This document shows, piece after piece, positions 48,455 through 57,167 of a stretch of DNA of 64,000 nucleotides. The notes under the pieces were generated by a model. It ran no database searches. It was not told where the DNA came from and saw only the letters and a program-made list of their open reading frames with translations. This stretch comes from DASQYE01 sp036389675 (GTDB lineage: Bacteria; Acidobacteriota; Blastocatellia; Pyrinomonadales; Pyrinomonadaceae): NCBI GenBank assembly GCA_036389675.1, contig DASVWI010000028.1, positions 1 through 64,000 on the forward strand. The letters run 5' to 3'. The stretch's first letter is position 1, and each line of letters begins with the position of its first letter. The position numbers and the translations under genes are program-made.

Positions 48455-49261
48455 TTAAAATCCGCCTTCGGAGACTCGCACTTTTTGCACGACGAAGACG
48501 ACGCGCATGGTCTGTGGGCGGCGGTCAAAAGATGCCGGCACAAATGCCGGGCCTTCGCGCAGCGCGTCCTGAAAATCTTCGAGCATACGGCGGTCGCGTG
48601 GGGCTTGTACGACATCGGCCAGCGAAGCCTGACCGTCGCTGAAGACATCCGTGACTACCACCATGTCGTCGGCATCCTCTGCGTGACCGTGCGAGGGGGC
48701 AAACGTCAGCGCGGCCAGCGCGCCGCGCGGGTTCAGGCTGGGCGAATGGACTGCGAACGGGGCGCGACTCCTCGACCATGCTTCGGGCGAAACCGGCTGC
48801 GTGATGTCGAACCCGTATTCGGTCTCGCGCGGTATGAATACTCTGAAGGTGGCGGCCTCACGCGATGCCATCTCGGCCTCGCGCAGCGCGACCAGATGCG
48901 GGCGCAAAGCGCCGAGCAGTGAGATGAAAAGGATCAGGGAAGCGAACGTGCCTATCGTGTAGGGCATGAGGCGCGGGCGCAGCCAGAGCAGGATCAGCGT
49001 GCTGAGCGGCAGGCGCGGCGCGCGTCTGAGGGCGGCGGCTTCAATCGCAAGAGCGTCTGTGATCGAGGCGGCGAGGCTCGGCGGCGGGACGGGCCGCGAA
49101 AGCACCGCCAGACGACGAGTGAGCGAGCGCATCTCGGACAGTTGTGCGCGGCACACGGGGCACTCGTCCAGATGCCTGTCACAAAGGGCGCGGGCGGGTA
49201 AGGCCAGCATGTCGTCAAGGTATGACGAGAGGGCCTGCTGTGTTTCCTCACACGACATCAT
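48455..49261 (-). CDS. Zinc-finger anti-sigma factor
   Basis: A 268-residue membrane protein. The N-terminal 45 residues contain the ZAS zinc-binding motif (a Cys near residue 4, then RHLDECPVCRAQL giving His-x3-Cys-x2-Cys), which holds an ECF sigma factor inactive. A membrane helix lies near 105-125 (MPYTIGTFASLILFISLLGA), and the C-terminal half would be periplasmic. The cognate sigma is probably the ECF gene at 49628-50287 on the same strand, but 366 nt separate them, which is much more than usual. Confidence 0.88.
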   Translation of the reverse strand: MMSCEETQQALSSYLDDMLALPARALCDRHLDECPVCRAQLSEMRSLTRRLAVLSRPVPPPSLAASITDALAIEAAALRRAPRLPLSTLILLWLRPRLMPYTIGTFASLILFISLLGALRPHLVALREAEMASREAATFRVFIPRETEYGFDITQPVSPEAWSRSRAPFAVHSPSLNPRGALAALTFAPSHGHAEDADDMVVVTDVFSDGQASLADVVQAPRDRRMLEDFQDALREGPAFVPASFDRRPQTMRVVFVVQKVRVSEGGF

Positions 49262-49281
49262 AATTCAGAGACCGTCTGACG

Positions 49282-49311
49282 GATGCCGGTCAAAACAAAT
49301 TGACTGGCATC
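49282..49311. promoter_or_regulatory. Inverted repeat upstream of the anti-sigma gene
   Basis: Arms 49282-49293 and 49300-49311 match at 11 of 12 positions around a 6-nt loop, 21-50 nt upstream of the anti-sigma start. It may be an operator or RNA hairpin for a gene expressed apart from its sigma factor. The rest of the 49262-49627 gap shows nothing recognisable; a minor plus-strand frame there has no support. Confidence 0.5.
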
Positions 49312-49627
49312 TAGCAGCTATACTTTTGAGGCGAATGGCTGGCCGACCCCGGCTGCTCCCTTTTTTTTATGAAGGAAGCAACTCTTCGATCTATGGCCCG
49401 GCGTCTCTCATAGGTTTGACCGGCGAAAGCGAGGACTCGAACGGGTGTTGCTGGCCGCGTTTTCAAAATCGCTCACGCCGTCGATCATCATATTAGAGAA
49501 CACACAGGTTGCAGACCGCCTTCGTCACTTCGACCCAATTGGCACCGAGTTGTTGGTGAAGCCGGGGCGGGGCAACCATTCGCTTCAAAGAGCCGTTTTG
49601 AGCCGTCAGCTTATGACTGACCGGCGC

Positions 49628-50287
49628 TCAAAAAGAACTACCGAGTTTGCGTCGCAATTCTATGCGCCCGCGCGATAACCTGGATTTGACCGTCCCGATG
49701 CTGATCTCAAGGGTCGCGGCGATCTCTTCGTAGCTGAGCCCTTCGACATCGCGCAGGATAACGGCTTCGCGAAAGGGTCGCCCGAGCGCCTGTAGCGCCT
49801 GCCTGAGCACGCGCTCGCGCTCGCGCGCCAAGGTCTCCTGTTCCGGGTTGGGCTGTGCCCGATCCGGCAGGCTCGCGCCCAGACTTTCCTGACGCTCGCC
49901 GCGCTCGACATCGAGCGAAACGGTCTGATCGCGTCGCCGCCTGCGCCACCAGCGCCAGCGATTGCGCGCCTGATTGATGGCGATACGGTAAATCCATGTT
50001 TTCAAATCAGCATCGCCGCGAAAGCGCGAGATGTTCTGAAACGCACGCAGGAAAGTCTCCTGCGTCAGGTCGCGCGCTTCCTCCGCGTCTTCTGTCAAAC
50101 GGTAGAGCAGCGCGTAGACATCGCCGGAGCGCTCACTAACCAGACGGTCGAAGGCCGCCGCTTCGCCCGCCCGCAATCTTTCAACAAACTGCGCTTCCCC
50201 CGCCGCACGAACCTCGCTCGGGGTCGCCGAAGCGGCCTCTTCCAGTTCTACTTGCCCGCGGAGGGCGATTGGCTCTCCGAAGCTCAC
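49628..50287 (-). CDS. ECF RNA polymerase sigma factor
   Basis: A 219-residue sigma-70 family factor of the extracytoplasmic function type. Region 2 (AFDRLVSERSGDVYALLYRL through RDLTQETFLRAFQNISRF and TWIYRIAINQARNRWR) binds core polymerase and the -10 element. Region 4 (LPFREAV-like LGRPFREAVILRDVEGLSYE followed by IAATLEISIGTVKSRLSRGR) binds the -35 element. An acidic/Arg linker (WRRRRRDQTVSLDVERGERQ) lies between. The start is GTG. It precedes the zinc-finger anti-sigma gene by 366 nt on the same strand. Its target genes are not visible. Confidence 0.93.
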   Translation of the reverse strand: MSFGEPIALRGQVELEEAASATPSEVRAAGEAQFVERLRAGEAAAFDRLVSERSGDVYALLYRLTEDAEEARDLTQETFLRAFQNISRFRGDADLKTWIYRIAINQARNRWRWWRRRRRDQTVSLDVERGERQESLGASLPDRAQPNPEQETLARERERVLRQALQALGRPFREAVILRDVEGLSYEEIAATLEISIGTVKSRLSRGRIELRRKLGSSF

Positions 50288-50610
50288 TCGTATCCCCCGG
50301 CGGCGGGAAGCGTTCTAATTAGAAGCGACAAGGGCCGCTCCCCGGACAGTTGCGCCTTTAGACACCTTGTCTTCAAGCTTTGTTCCCGAAAATTTTCTAC
50401 CCGCGCAAAGCGCGCGGTCGAAGTGAAAAGCCGCACGGCCCCCGCCAAGCGCGTCCGTGCCCTCAAAGGCTTCTCCGTTATAGGTCTAAGATGAATGAAT
50501 TCACCTTCGAGTCGCAGGAATTTTACAACTCGGGCGAATTCAGAAGAGCTTTCAGGCAAAGCTAGCATGCCACTCTCTCCCCGTCAACGAACGCGCGAGG
50601 CTGCCTTGCT

Positions 50611-50639
50611 TGACAACCTCTCGCAACGACCGTTAGAGT
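50611..50639 (+). promoter_or_regulatory. Weak sigma-70-like promoter candidate
   Basis: TTGACA at 50611-50616, a 17-nt spacer and TTAGAG at 50634-50639, 69 nt before the YfgM-like start. The -35 is a perfect consensus but the -10 is poor. The rest of the 50288-50707 gap between divergent genes holds nothing else I recognise. Confidence 0.35.
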
Positions 50640-50707
50640 CAGCATTTGACCTTTCATACCTTTAAAAGAACGCCTCAGACTATGCGTTCTTGCGTGAGGA
50701 CAGAACC

Positions 50708-51523
50708 GTGGCAGGCTACAAAAAGAAACGCGCGCGCGAACTACAGCATGATCGCTTTCGCGATACCACACTGGGCGTCTTCGACCGCCTCGGCGACAAG
50801 CTCGAAGGCAAAGGGAAAACGATTCTTTACGGTCTGGCCGGTCTCATCGCCGTCATGCTTCTGGCGGGCGTCTATTCATGGTGGAGCGCGCGCAAGAGCG
50901 ATGAGGCGCGTCGTGCCCTCGGCCATGCCATAGAGATTGCTTCAGCGCCGGTCGCCCCGTCGCCCGTGCCCGGCTCAACCGACCTCAGCTTTGCGACAGA
51001 GAAGGAGCGCGCCGAGCGCGCCGTCAAAGAGTTTCAGGCCGTCGCTGACAAGTACGGCAATCCTTACCGCGACAAGGCGCGCTACTTCCACGCCGCTAAC
51101 CTGATCACGATAGACCGCGCCAAAGGAATCAGCGAGATGGAGGCGCTCGCCCAGAGCAGCGACAAGGAAGTGGCGACGCTCTCAAAGTTCGCGTTGGCGC
51201 AGGCGAGGGAAGCCGACGCGCAGTATGACGGCGCGGCATCGCTTTACAGCGAGCTGGCAAAGCAGAACAGCATCATTGTCACTCCGGACGTGGCTAACCT
51301 GCGCCTCGCCGCCGTCTATGAAAAGCAGGGCAAGAAGAAAGAGGCCGCCGACCTGCTGTTCTCCATCGCCGAGCGTGCGCGCACGGCCAAAGACGCGGAA
51401 GGCAAACCCGTCACGCCCAGCCCAGCCGCACGCGAAGCTCTGGACGAACTGGAAAAGCTCGACCCGGCGCGCTACGCACAGCTCCCGCCCGAGCCTCCCC
51501 CGACGATGGGTCTCCCTTTCTAA
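50708..51523 (+). CDS. YfgM-like membrane TPR protein
   Basis: A protein of about 271 residues with a basic cytoplasmic start (MAGYKKKRARELQHDRFRD), one membrane helix (TILYGLAGLIAVMLLAGVYS) and a TPR-like helical domain outside (for example ATLSKFALAQAREADAQYDG and NLRLAAVYEKQGKKKEAADL). This matches the YfgM/ancillary SecYEG-type layout, where the TPR part helps hand over exported proteins. GTG 50708 with GAGGACAG upstream is preferred; a TTG at 50690 would add six residues. The C-terminus is proline-rich. It is followed by a family B repeat 7 nt after the stop. Confidence 0.8.
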   Translation: MAGYKKKRARELQHDRFRDTTLGVFDRLGDKLEGKGKTILYGLAGLIAVMLLAGVYSWWSARKSDEARRALGHAIEIASAPVAPSPVPGSTDLSFATEKERAERAVKEFQAVADKYGNPYRDKARYFHAANLITIDRAKGISEMEALAQSSDKEVATLSKFALAQAREADAQYDGAASLYSELAKQNSIIVTPDVANLRLAAVYEKQGKKKEAADLLFSIAERARTAKDAEGKPVTPSPAAREALDELEKLDPARYAQLPPEPPPTMGLPF

Positions 51524-51530
51524 GAAATTA

Positions 51531-51632
51531 ACAGGGATGGACAGAGATGGTCAGGATCAAGAAAAAACTTTGAAGCCTTCAGGCATGAATGCTTCAAAGT
51601 TTTTATCCTGACAACCTTCTGTCCATCCCTGT
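51531..51632. repeat. Inverted-repeat family B, copy 4
   Basis: The cleanest copy: ACAGGGATGGACAGAGATGG at one end and CTGTCCATCCCTGT at the other. An inner stem of AAAAACTTTGAAGC pairs perfectly with its complement. It lies between two plus-strand genes, 7 nt after one stop and 10 nt before the next start. Confidence 0.92.
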
Positions 51633-51642
51633 TTGATTCTCT

Positions 51643-52806
51643 ATGGATAATCTGACGCACTCGCTGATGGGACTCGCGGCGGCGAAGGCCGGGCTTGAGC
51701 GTTTGTCGCCGGGGGCTACTACGGTCTGTGTGATCGCTGCCAATGCGCCGGATGCGGACATTCTGGCACTGGTGGGCGGGCGCTGGTCTTATCTGCATCA
51801 TCATCGCGGCATCACTCATTCCATCGTCGGCACGCTCCTGCTAGCCCTGCTCATCCCGGCAATCTTTTATGTCGTCGGGCTGCTCGTAGCGCGTCTGAGG
51901 CGCAATCCGCCCGGCCTCTCTTTTCGCGGGCTGCTGCTCGCCTCGCTGATTACCAGCGCCACGCATACGCTGATGGATTGGACGAACAACTACGGCGTGC
52001 GCCCGCTTCAGCCTTGGAGCAGCCAGTGGTTTTACGGCGATCTGGTTTTCATACTTGACCCATGGCTCTGGCTTATTCTGGGCGGCGCGGCCTTTCTGCT
52101 GACGGAGCGGACGAAAGGGCGCATCACAGCATGGGCTGCGCTCGGCCTGACTCTGACGGGCCTCATCATCTTCGTCCCCAGACTCCGCCCCGGCACGAAT
52201 TTTCCGATCATCTCCACCCTTCTATGGATTCTGGGATTGACGGGGCTCGTCCTTGCCTATCGTTCCGGATTGGCGAGGCGCTACGGACGGGCTCTTGCCG
52301 TGGTGGCTCTGGGCTTCGTCGTCGTTTACTGGGGCGCGCTCTCACTCCTGCATCGCAGCGCCGTGACGAAAACGGAAGCGATGGCCGCCGGGCGCGCCTC
52401 AAAAAATGGTGAGAGGGTTGTGCGTACCGCAGCCATGCCGACGCTGGCTAACCCCCTGCGCTGGCAGGGGATGGCCGAGACAGACCGCGCGACCTACAGG
52501 TACTTCCTCACTTTGGGCCGGAGCGCGCAGGAGCCCGCCGAGCTAGTGCGTTACGAAAAGCCGCAGGGAAGCGACGCGGAGACAATCGCGCGGGCGTCGC
52601 GCCACGAGGCGGCCAATGTGTTTCTGGAATTTGCGCGCTTTCCGGTGTTTCAAGTGGAAGGGGATTGCGCCAGCCAACTGCTCGTACAATTGGCAGACTT
52701 ACGCTACACTGAACCAGGCCCTGGCCCACGCGGCAGTTTCGGTCTGGAACTTCCCATCTCGTGCGCCGAACCACAGCAGCAGCAGCCCGGAGCATCGGAC
52801 AAGTAA
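51643..52806 (+). CDS. YdjM/YbcI-type membrane-bound metal-dependent hydrolase
   Basis: A 387-residue integral membrane protein of the YdjM family. The N-terminal MDNLTHSLMGLAAAKA, ANAPDADIL and LHHHRGITHSIVG carry the conserved His/Asp residues thought to bind metal, and THTLMDWTNNYGVRPL adds another conserved His-Asp pair. About six helices follow, then a soluble tail of about 150 residues. The reaction is unknown; the family is named by fold and motifs. Its stop is followed immediately by the GTG of the next gene. Confidence 0.88.
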   Translation: MDNLTHSLMGLAAAKAGLERLSPGATTVCVIAANAPDADILALVGGRWSYLHHHRGITHSIVGTLLLALLIPAIFYVVGLLVARLRRNPPGLSFRGLLLASLITSATHTLMDWTNNYGVRPLQPWSSQWFYGDLVFILDPWLWLILGGAAFLLTERTKGRITAWAALGLTLTGLIIFVPRLRPGTNFPIISTLLWILGLTGLVLAYRSGLARRYGRALAVVALGFVVVYWGALSLLHRSAVTKTEAMAAGRASKNGERVVRTAAMPTLANPLRWQGMAETDRATYRYFLTLGRSAQEPAELVRYEKPQGSDAETIARASRHEAANVFLEFARFPVFQVEGDCASQLLVQLADLRYTEPGPGPRGSFGLELPISCAEPQQQQPGASDK

Positions 52807-54258
52807 GTGAATCAAGAGGCAGGCATACATAGTTCGAGCGCGGCGGCAGCGGCAGTGGCGGAAGCCGCCGCCGGACGCCTCGCGCCGCCGAAGCGAAGCG
52901 CACGCCTTGCCAGCGTGCGCGTCTCGCCCGAAGGATACCTCGCCGTCTCCTGCGCGCTGACCTTTATCTCTTTTCTCTGCCTGCGCTCTTCTCTGGATGT
53001 CTATGCGCTCGCTTCAATCGCGCTCGCGTGGATGGTGACGCCGCTGTGCGCCTTGACAGACCGCGTCAACTTCGACGGACGGGCGCTGGCGCGTCAGGGC
53101 CTCGTCGCGCTCATCTACAGGCTCGTGACGGGGCGACGGCTTGAGCTTAAGGTCAGTGAGATTGAGCATGTGGAGACCAGTGCCGTGCGAACGCTCAGGC
53201 GCGGCGGGCGCGTGCGCTATCGCTACCGCAGCGAAGTGATGGGCGACCGCATCAGCTTTCGTTTCGCTTCCGGCGGCGAGAGCTATCGCAGGATGGTGAA
53301 GACCATGTTCGCGCTCGTCCCGGAAGAGAAGCTGGACGCACGCTCGCGCGAGCTGCGCGACTATCTCTCGGATAGAAAGTCGCTGCGCTCCACGCTCAAC
53401 CTGCTTCACCTGGCATCCTCCAAGGTGCTCGACGGCGCGACCGCGGATTTCGATCATCACGCGAAGAGGATTATTCGTCACCAGCGCGCGGGCGGCACAG
53501 GAGAGCCTTCGAGCGCGGACGTGGAGCGCGGGCGATTGCTGCGGCGAGCCGCCAACGAGCTACGCGCGGCGGGGCGTCTGCGCGAGGCCGCCGAAGCTTT
53601 TCGCCGCGCATTGCTGGTGATGCCCAAGGACGGCTGGTTGATCTACGAGTTCGCGCGTTTCCTGCGCTCGCAGGCGGGCGTGATGGGGGATGCGCGATTG
53701 CTGGCACGCTCGCGCGCAGGGCTCAGGCTTGCGGGCCAGCGCGGTTGCACTGACGCATCCCTGCTCTCGCGCATCGGCGAGAGCTTCGTCGAGTATTCCG
53801 AGATGGAGCATGCCGCCCGCGCCTTTCGCCGCGCGCTTGAGATTGACCCGACGGCTTTTCGCGCCGAGATGGGGCTGGCCGAGGTGGCTCTGCGCAACGG
53901 CCAGTTGGCCCACGTTATTCATCATTACGACGCGGCCACTCGTATCGCCTCAGACCGTGCGCTCTCGCGTCTTGCGCGCCGTGAATCCGACTACTACGCG
54001 CGGCTCAACGATGATGACGAATACCTGAGCGCTGAGCTGAAACGCATCAACTGGCTGCAATCCATTTTTCGGGCACGCCGCATCGCCGCGCGCGTGACGC
54101 TGGCGAGCCTGCTGCTGGCCTTCCTCGGCGGCTCCATCGACGAATCGGTCGCCGACATAGGCTGGTCGCTTGCCTCCTCATCCCTCATCTGCTGGATAGG
54201 CGTCGCCATCCTGACACGCTTTCTCACGCCCAGACGTAAATGGCGCACCGTAGAGTAA
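52807..54258 (+). CDS. TPR-containing membrane protein
   Basis: A 483-residue protein beginning with GTG directly after the previous stop, so translation is probably coupled. An N-terminal disordered Ala-rich leader is followed by two hydrophobic segments (YLAVSCALTFISFLCL and ASIALAWMVTPLCAL), a region with a PH-like feel (VRYRYRSEVMGDRISFRFAS), and three or four TPR units (ELRAAGRLREAAEAFRRALL, YSEMEHAARAFRRALEIDPT and others). Two C-terminal helices end the protein (ARVTLASLLLAFLGGS and LASSSLICWIGVAILTRFL). Function unknown; it likely acts with the YdjM-type protein. Confidence 0.8.
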   Translation: MNQEAGIHSSSAAAAAVAEAAAGRLAPPKRSARLASVRVSPEGYLAVSCALTFISFLCLRSSLDVYALASIALAWMVTPLCALTDRVNFDGRALARQGLVALIYRLVTGRRLELKVSEIEHVETSAVRTLRRGGRVRYRYRSEVMGDRISFRFASGGESYRRMVKTMFALVPEEKLDARSRELRDYLSDRKSLRSTLNLLHLASSKVLDGATADFDHHAKRIIRHQRAGGTGEPSSADVERGRLLRRAANELRAAGRLREAAEAFRRALLVMPKDGWLIYEFARFLRSQAGVMGDARLLARSRAGLRLAGQRGCTDASLLSRIGESFVEYSEMEHAARAFRRALEIDPTAFRAEMGLAEVALRNGQLAHVIHHYDAATRIASDRALSRLARRESDYYARLNDDDEYLSAELKRINWLQSIFRARRIAARVTLASLLLAFLGGSIDESVADIGWSLASSSLICWIGVAILTRFLTPRRKWRTVE

Positions 54259-54421
54259 GAGGCTCATCCCCGCCCCGTTCCATTGAATCTTAGTCCTGCC
54301 TTTCGCCTCAGATTCAACCCGGACATACGGATGTGGCCTAGTCGAATACGATATGGTGTGCCCGATAAAATCAATATTTGGCCGACCCTGGTAAGCCGAT
54401 AACAAAGCAACCGGCAACTTT

Positions 54422-54462
54422 AAAAGGGATGCCGCGACCGGAGAGTCGCGGCATCCCTTTTT
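54422..54462. terminator. Intrinsic terminator, both directions
   Basis: A perfect 13-bp GC-rich stem (54426-54438 with 54445-54457, loop CGGAGA) is flanked by A4 on the left and T5 on the right, allowing a 17-bp duplex. It serves the plus-strand TPR gene and, through the A-tract, the minus-strand ATP-grasp gene that ends at 54511. Confidence 0.93.
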
Positions 54463-54510
54463 CGTAGCAAGCGCTTCGTTGTCATCCTCAAGCAGACGAC
54501 CATTCATGCC

Positions 54511-55731
54511 TTAGGCTTCCGGCGTCGGCTTTCGGGTGCGAGGGGTGGCGGCCTTTTTGCTCGCCGTCTTACGCGCGGTTGTCGAGCCATCGGCTGACTT
54601 CGCGCCTCTGGCTGTTTTGGGCTTCGGCTCGGTTATCGATTCGACAATCCCTGAGACAGCCGTGGTTGCCTCGCTGACTAGCTCGCTCATGCCGGTCGCC
54701 AGATCGGCTGGAATTTCACGCACGGGTTTGGGGATGATGGTACGCGCGGCCTGCTCTGCTGCCGAGGCGACCGCCGAGAGCACCTGCGTTGTGGGCTCTG
54801 GATTGAGCAGTGCGTCCCAGCGATAACGCGGCTGCGGGCGCGGCTCTGCCAGACGCTTGAAGACCAGGTTGGTGACAGCCTCTGTCACCCATTGATGATA
54901 GAACGCGCCGACCGAATGTATGTCGGCATCCGGAGCCGGGTTCATAAAGTCAATCGCGTAGGGGATGCCGTCCTTAATGGCAAATTCGACGGTGTTGATG
55001 TCGTAACCGAGCGCTGTACAGAGCGTCCGCACGTCATTTGCCACACGCTCGGCCAACTCCGGCGCGAGATAGTTCGGGTCATGTATGTACTGCTCACCCG
55101 AAAGGTAAGGCTTGCGCGGGTCGTAGGGCATAATCATGACTTCTTCCTGCCCTATGCAGTAGCAGCGCACGAACTGGTCGAAGTCAACGAACTCCTGCAA
55201 GGTCATGCAGAGCGTGTCCGTCTGGTCGTATTCGAGCCAGAGCTCTTCAAGCGAATTGACGCGCGAGACGTTCTTCCAGCCGCCGCCGTCGAAAGGCTTG
55301 AGGATGGCCGGCAGTCCCGTGTAATCCACTATGCCCTGCCAGTCGAGCGGGAATTCCAGATTGCGTAGGCTCTCGCTGGTTACGCCCTTGATATAGTCTT
55401 TCTGCGGCAGCAGCACCGTCTTGGGGCAGGCGACGCCGAGCTTTATCGCCAGCGAGAAGTTGAAGAACTTATCGTCCGCCGACCACCAGAACGGATTGTT
55501 GACGATAATCGTGCCTTCCAGAGCGGCGCGCTTCATCAGCGCACGATAAAAGGGGATTTCGTGCGAGATGCGGTCGATGATGAGATCGTACTGGCGCGCG
55601 TAGTCGTAGCGCACGCCGCCGACTTTGATGAATTCGGCGACCGTATTGCCTGCGCCGCGCTCGTTGATGCTCTTGATGAGCGCCTCCGGAAAAGACTGCT
55701 CGCGGCCTACAAGGATTCCTACTTTATTCAC
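54511..55731 (-). CDS. ATP-grasp ligase-like protein with basic tail
   Basis: A 406-residue protein. Residues ~1-300 have the ATP-grasp layout: an N-terminal subdomain (MNKVGILVGREQSFPEALIK), the NPFWWSADDKFFN segment, the ATP loop LPAILKPFDGGGWKNV, an adenine-hinge MTLQEFVDFDQF, and the metal-binding AIDFMNPAPDADI. ATP-grasp enzymes join a carboxylate to an amine or thiol through an acyl-phosphate. The last 100 residues are a low-complexity Thr/Ala/Lys-rich tail (for example TARKTASKKAATPRTRKPT) not needed for the fold. The start is GTG. The substrate is unknown; a permuted ATP-grasp gene lies 7 kb away. Confidence 0.85.
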   Translation of the reverse strand: MNKVGILVGREQSFPEALIKSINERGAGNTVAEFIKVGGVRYDYARQYDLIIDRISHEIPFYRALMKRAALEGTIIVNNPFWWSADDKFFNFSLAIKLGVACPKTVLLPQKDYIKGVTSESLRNLEFPLDWQGIVDYTGLPAILKPFDGGGWKNVSRVNSLEELWLEYDQTDTLCMTLQEFVDFDQFVRCYCIGQEEVMIMPYDPRKPYLSGEQYIHDPNYLAPELAERVANDVRTLCTALGYDINTVEFAIKDGIPYAIDFMNPAPDADIHSVGAFYHQWVTEAVTNLVFKRLAEPRPQPRYRWDALLNPEPTTQVLSAVASAAEQAARTIIPKPVREIPADLATGMSELVSEATTAVSGIVESITEPKPKTARGAKSADGSTTARKTASKKAATPRTRKPTPEA

Positions 55732-56063
55732 AACTAAAACATCCTTTCAGTTTAAAGAGCGTGACGGGGCGAGCGCAAAAGGGGCGGCGGATGATCGGTT
55801 CGTCTGGCCGCTTGCGACGCTTGTGCCGACCGCCTGTCACCATGAAAACCGTGCACTCTACATGCACGCATGAGCAAAGTCAATCGCGGCGGCGGGCATC
55901 CCCACCCGAAGGCTCGTGCATCTATAACCATTGCCTCTGGTTACGGTATGGGGCGGGCTTATCTTTTCTTTTCTCTGTGCTACAATTGCATTCTCGGAAT
56001 GGCCCGACTTTCCCTTTTCGCCGCGCGCCCAAAATTTACAAGCTCGAAGGAGAGCATCTCAAA

Positions 56064-56885
56064 GTGTTTCGACGTTTGATTACCCTTGCCCTTTTGTTCG
56101 CTCTGCTCGCAGGCGTCGGCCTACAGGCCAGTCCCGCCTTGGCCGGAGGCGATGACAAGAAGACTTTCACCGCCGATCAGGTCGCCGAAACGGTCGTGCT
56201 GGTTTACGGCACGCGCGAGGGTCTGAAGCAGATTCGTCGCAACGGCGTCGAGCGCGGGCGCGTGACGCGCATTAATGCCGAGGGACGGACCGAAGAGTCC
56301 ACCTACGAGCGCCGTTTTATTCGCGGCGAAAGCTCGGACAAGGACAAAGTGCGCCTCGATCAGAAGATGCCGACCGTCGAATATTCTCTCATCTACGGCA
56401 GCGGCTCGACCTTCGGCGTCATCAACGGCTCGACGTTTGCGCCCCGTCAGGAAGCGACAGTGGACTTCATCGGCCAGATGTGGCACGACATCGACGCGCT
56501 GCTTCGTTACAAAGAGAACGGCTCGACCATTAGTTTAGTCGGTAAGGATAAACAGAAGAATCTGGACCTCTACGTACTCGACCTGACGGATAAGGAGAAG
56601 CGCCGGACGCGCTACTATATCAGCAGCAAGACGGGCCGCGTCCTCTGGCTCGAATACGAAGAGACGCCAGCCGGGGCGAGCGCACCCGTTAAATACATCA
56701 GGAAATTCCACGACTATCGCTACGCGCAGGGAACTCTTGTTCCTTATCGAACCGTGCTTTACGAGAATGAAAAGCAGACACAGGAAACGCGTATCATGAC
56801 CATCACCTACGGGGTGAAAATGGAGGAAGCGCTGTTTCAGAATCCGGAAGCACCGGCCAGCACTACTTCTGCGACAAGACCTTAA
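56064..56885 (+). CDS. Secreted protein, LolA-like outline
   Basis: A 273-residue exported protein. GTG 56064, preceded by AAGGAGAG, gives a good signal peptide (ITLALLFALLAGVGLQASPA, then LAGG); longer upstream frames lack one. The mature part is beta-rich and ends in YRYAQGTLVPYRTVLYENEK, a pattern like outer-membrane lipoprotein-sorting (LolA-like) folds, but similarity is faint. It is followed by a terminator and so is probably monocistronic. It is divergent from the ATP-grasp gene. Confidence 0.75.
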   Translation: MFRRLITLALLFALLAGVGLQASPALAGGDDKKTFTADQVAETVVLVYGTREGLKQIRRNGVERGRVTRINAEGRTEESTYERRFIRGESSDKDKVRLDQKMPTVEYSLIYGSGSTFGVINGSTFAPRQEATVDFIGQMWHDIDALLRYKENGSTISLVGKDKQKNLDLYVLDLTDKEKRRTRYYISSKTGRVLWLEYEETPAGASAPVKYIRKFHDYRYAQGTLVPYRTVLYENEKQTQETRIMTITYGVKMEEALFQNPEAPASTTSATRP

Positions 56886-56921
56886 AAGGGAAAGACCCGG
56901 GACGAGCAGTAAGGGACGCAG

Positions 56922-56957
56922 GCGTCGCCGTTCATTTGAGGACGGCGGCGCTTTTTT
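56922..56957 (+). terminator. Intrinsic terminator
   Basis: A 10-bp GC-rich stem (56922-56931 with 56942-56951, one G-U) followed by six T residues, 36 nt after the secreted-protein stop. Confidence 0.9.
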
Positions 56958-57037
56958 GTTATTCGCAGGGATGGCCGCACTTTCGGGAACCTTCCGGCCC
57001 CGCGCGCGTGTTTGTTTCTACGGGGGGGCGGAGGGTG

Positions 57038-57043
57038 TATAAT
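57038..57043 (+). promoter_or_regulatory. Consensus -10 element before the sigma operon
   Basis: TATAAT, with TTTCTA 17 nt upstream as a weak -35, lies 125 nt before the ECF sigma start. A housekeeping-sigma promoter for the sigma/anti-sigma/PDZ operon is plausible. Confidence 0.4.
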
Positions 57044-57167
57044 TCGCCGCAACAGGTTCGGGCAAAAGCCCCCTTTGGAAGCGCGCCGTCCGAGGCCATG
57101 GGCCTCCATCCCCACGCCGGGGAAGCGGAATCGCACAATGTCTGATCGCCAGAGCCTGCCTGCCTGA

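Noticed and set aside
47777..48648. Four overlapping frames of 140-223 residues across the tandem array
   Set aside because: They arise because the 21-bp period keeps several frames open; none has a convincing ribosome site, and frames on both strands read alike. Retained only as a finding about the repeat.
49445..49678. 77-residue plus-strand frame in the sigma/anti-sigma gap
   Set aside because: No ribosome site or recognisable features, and it overlaps the 3' end of the sigma gene.
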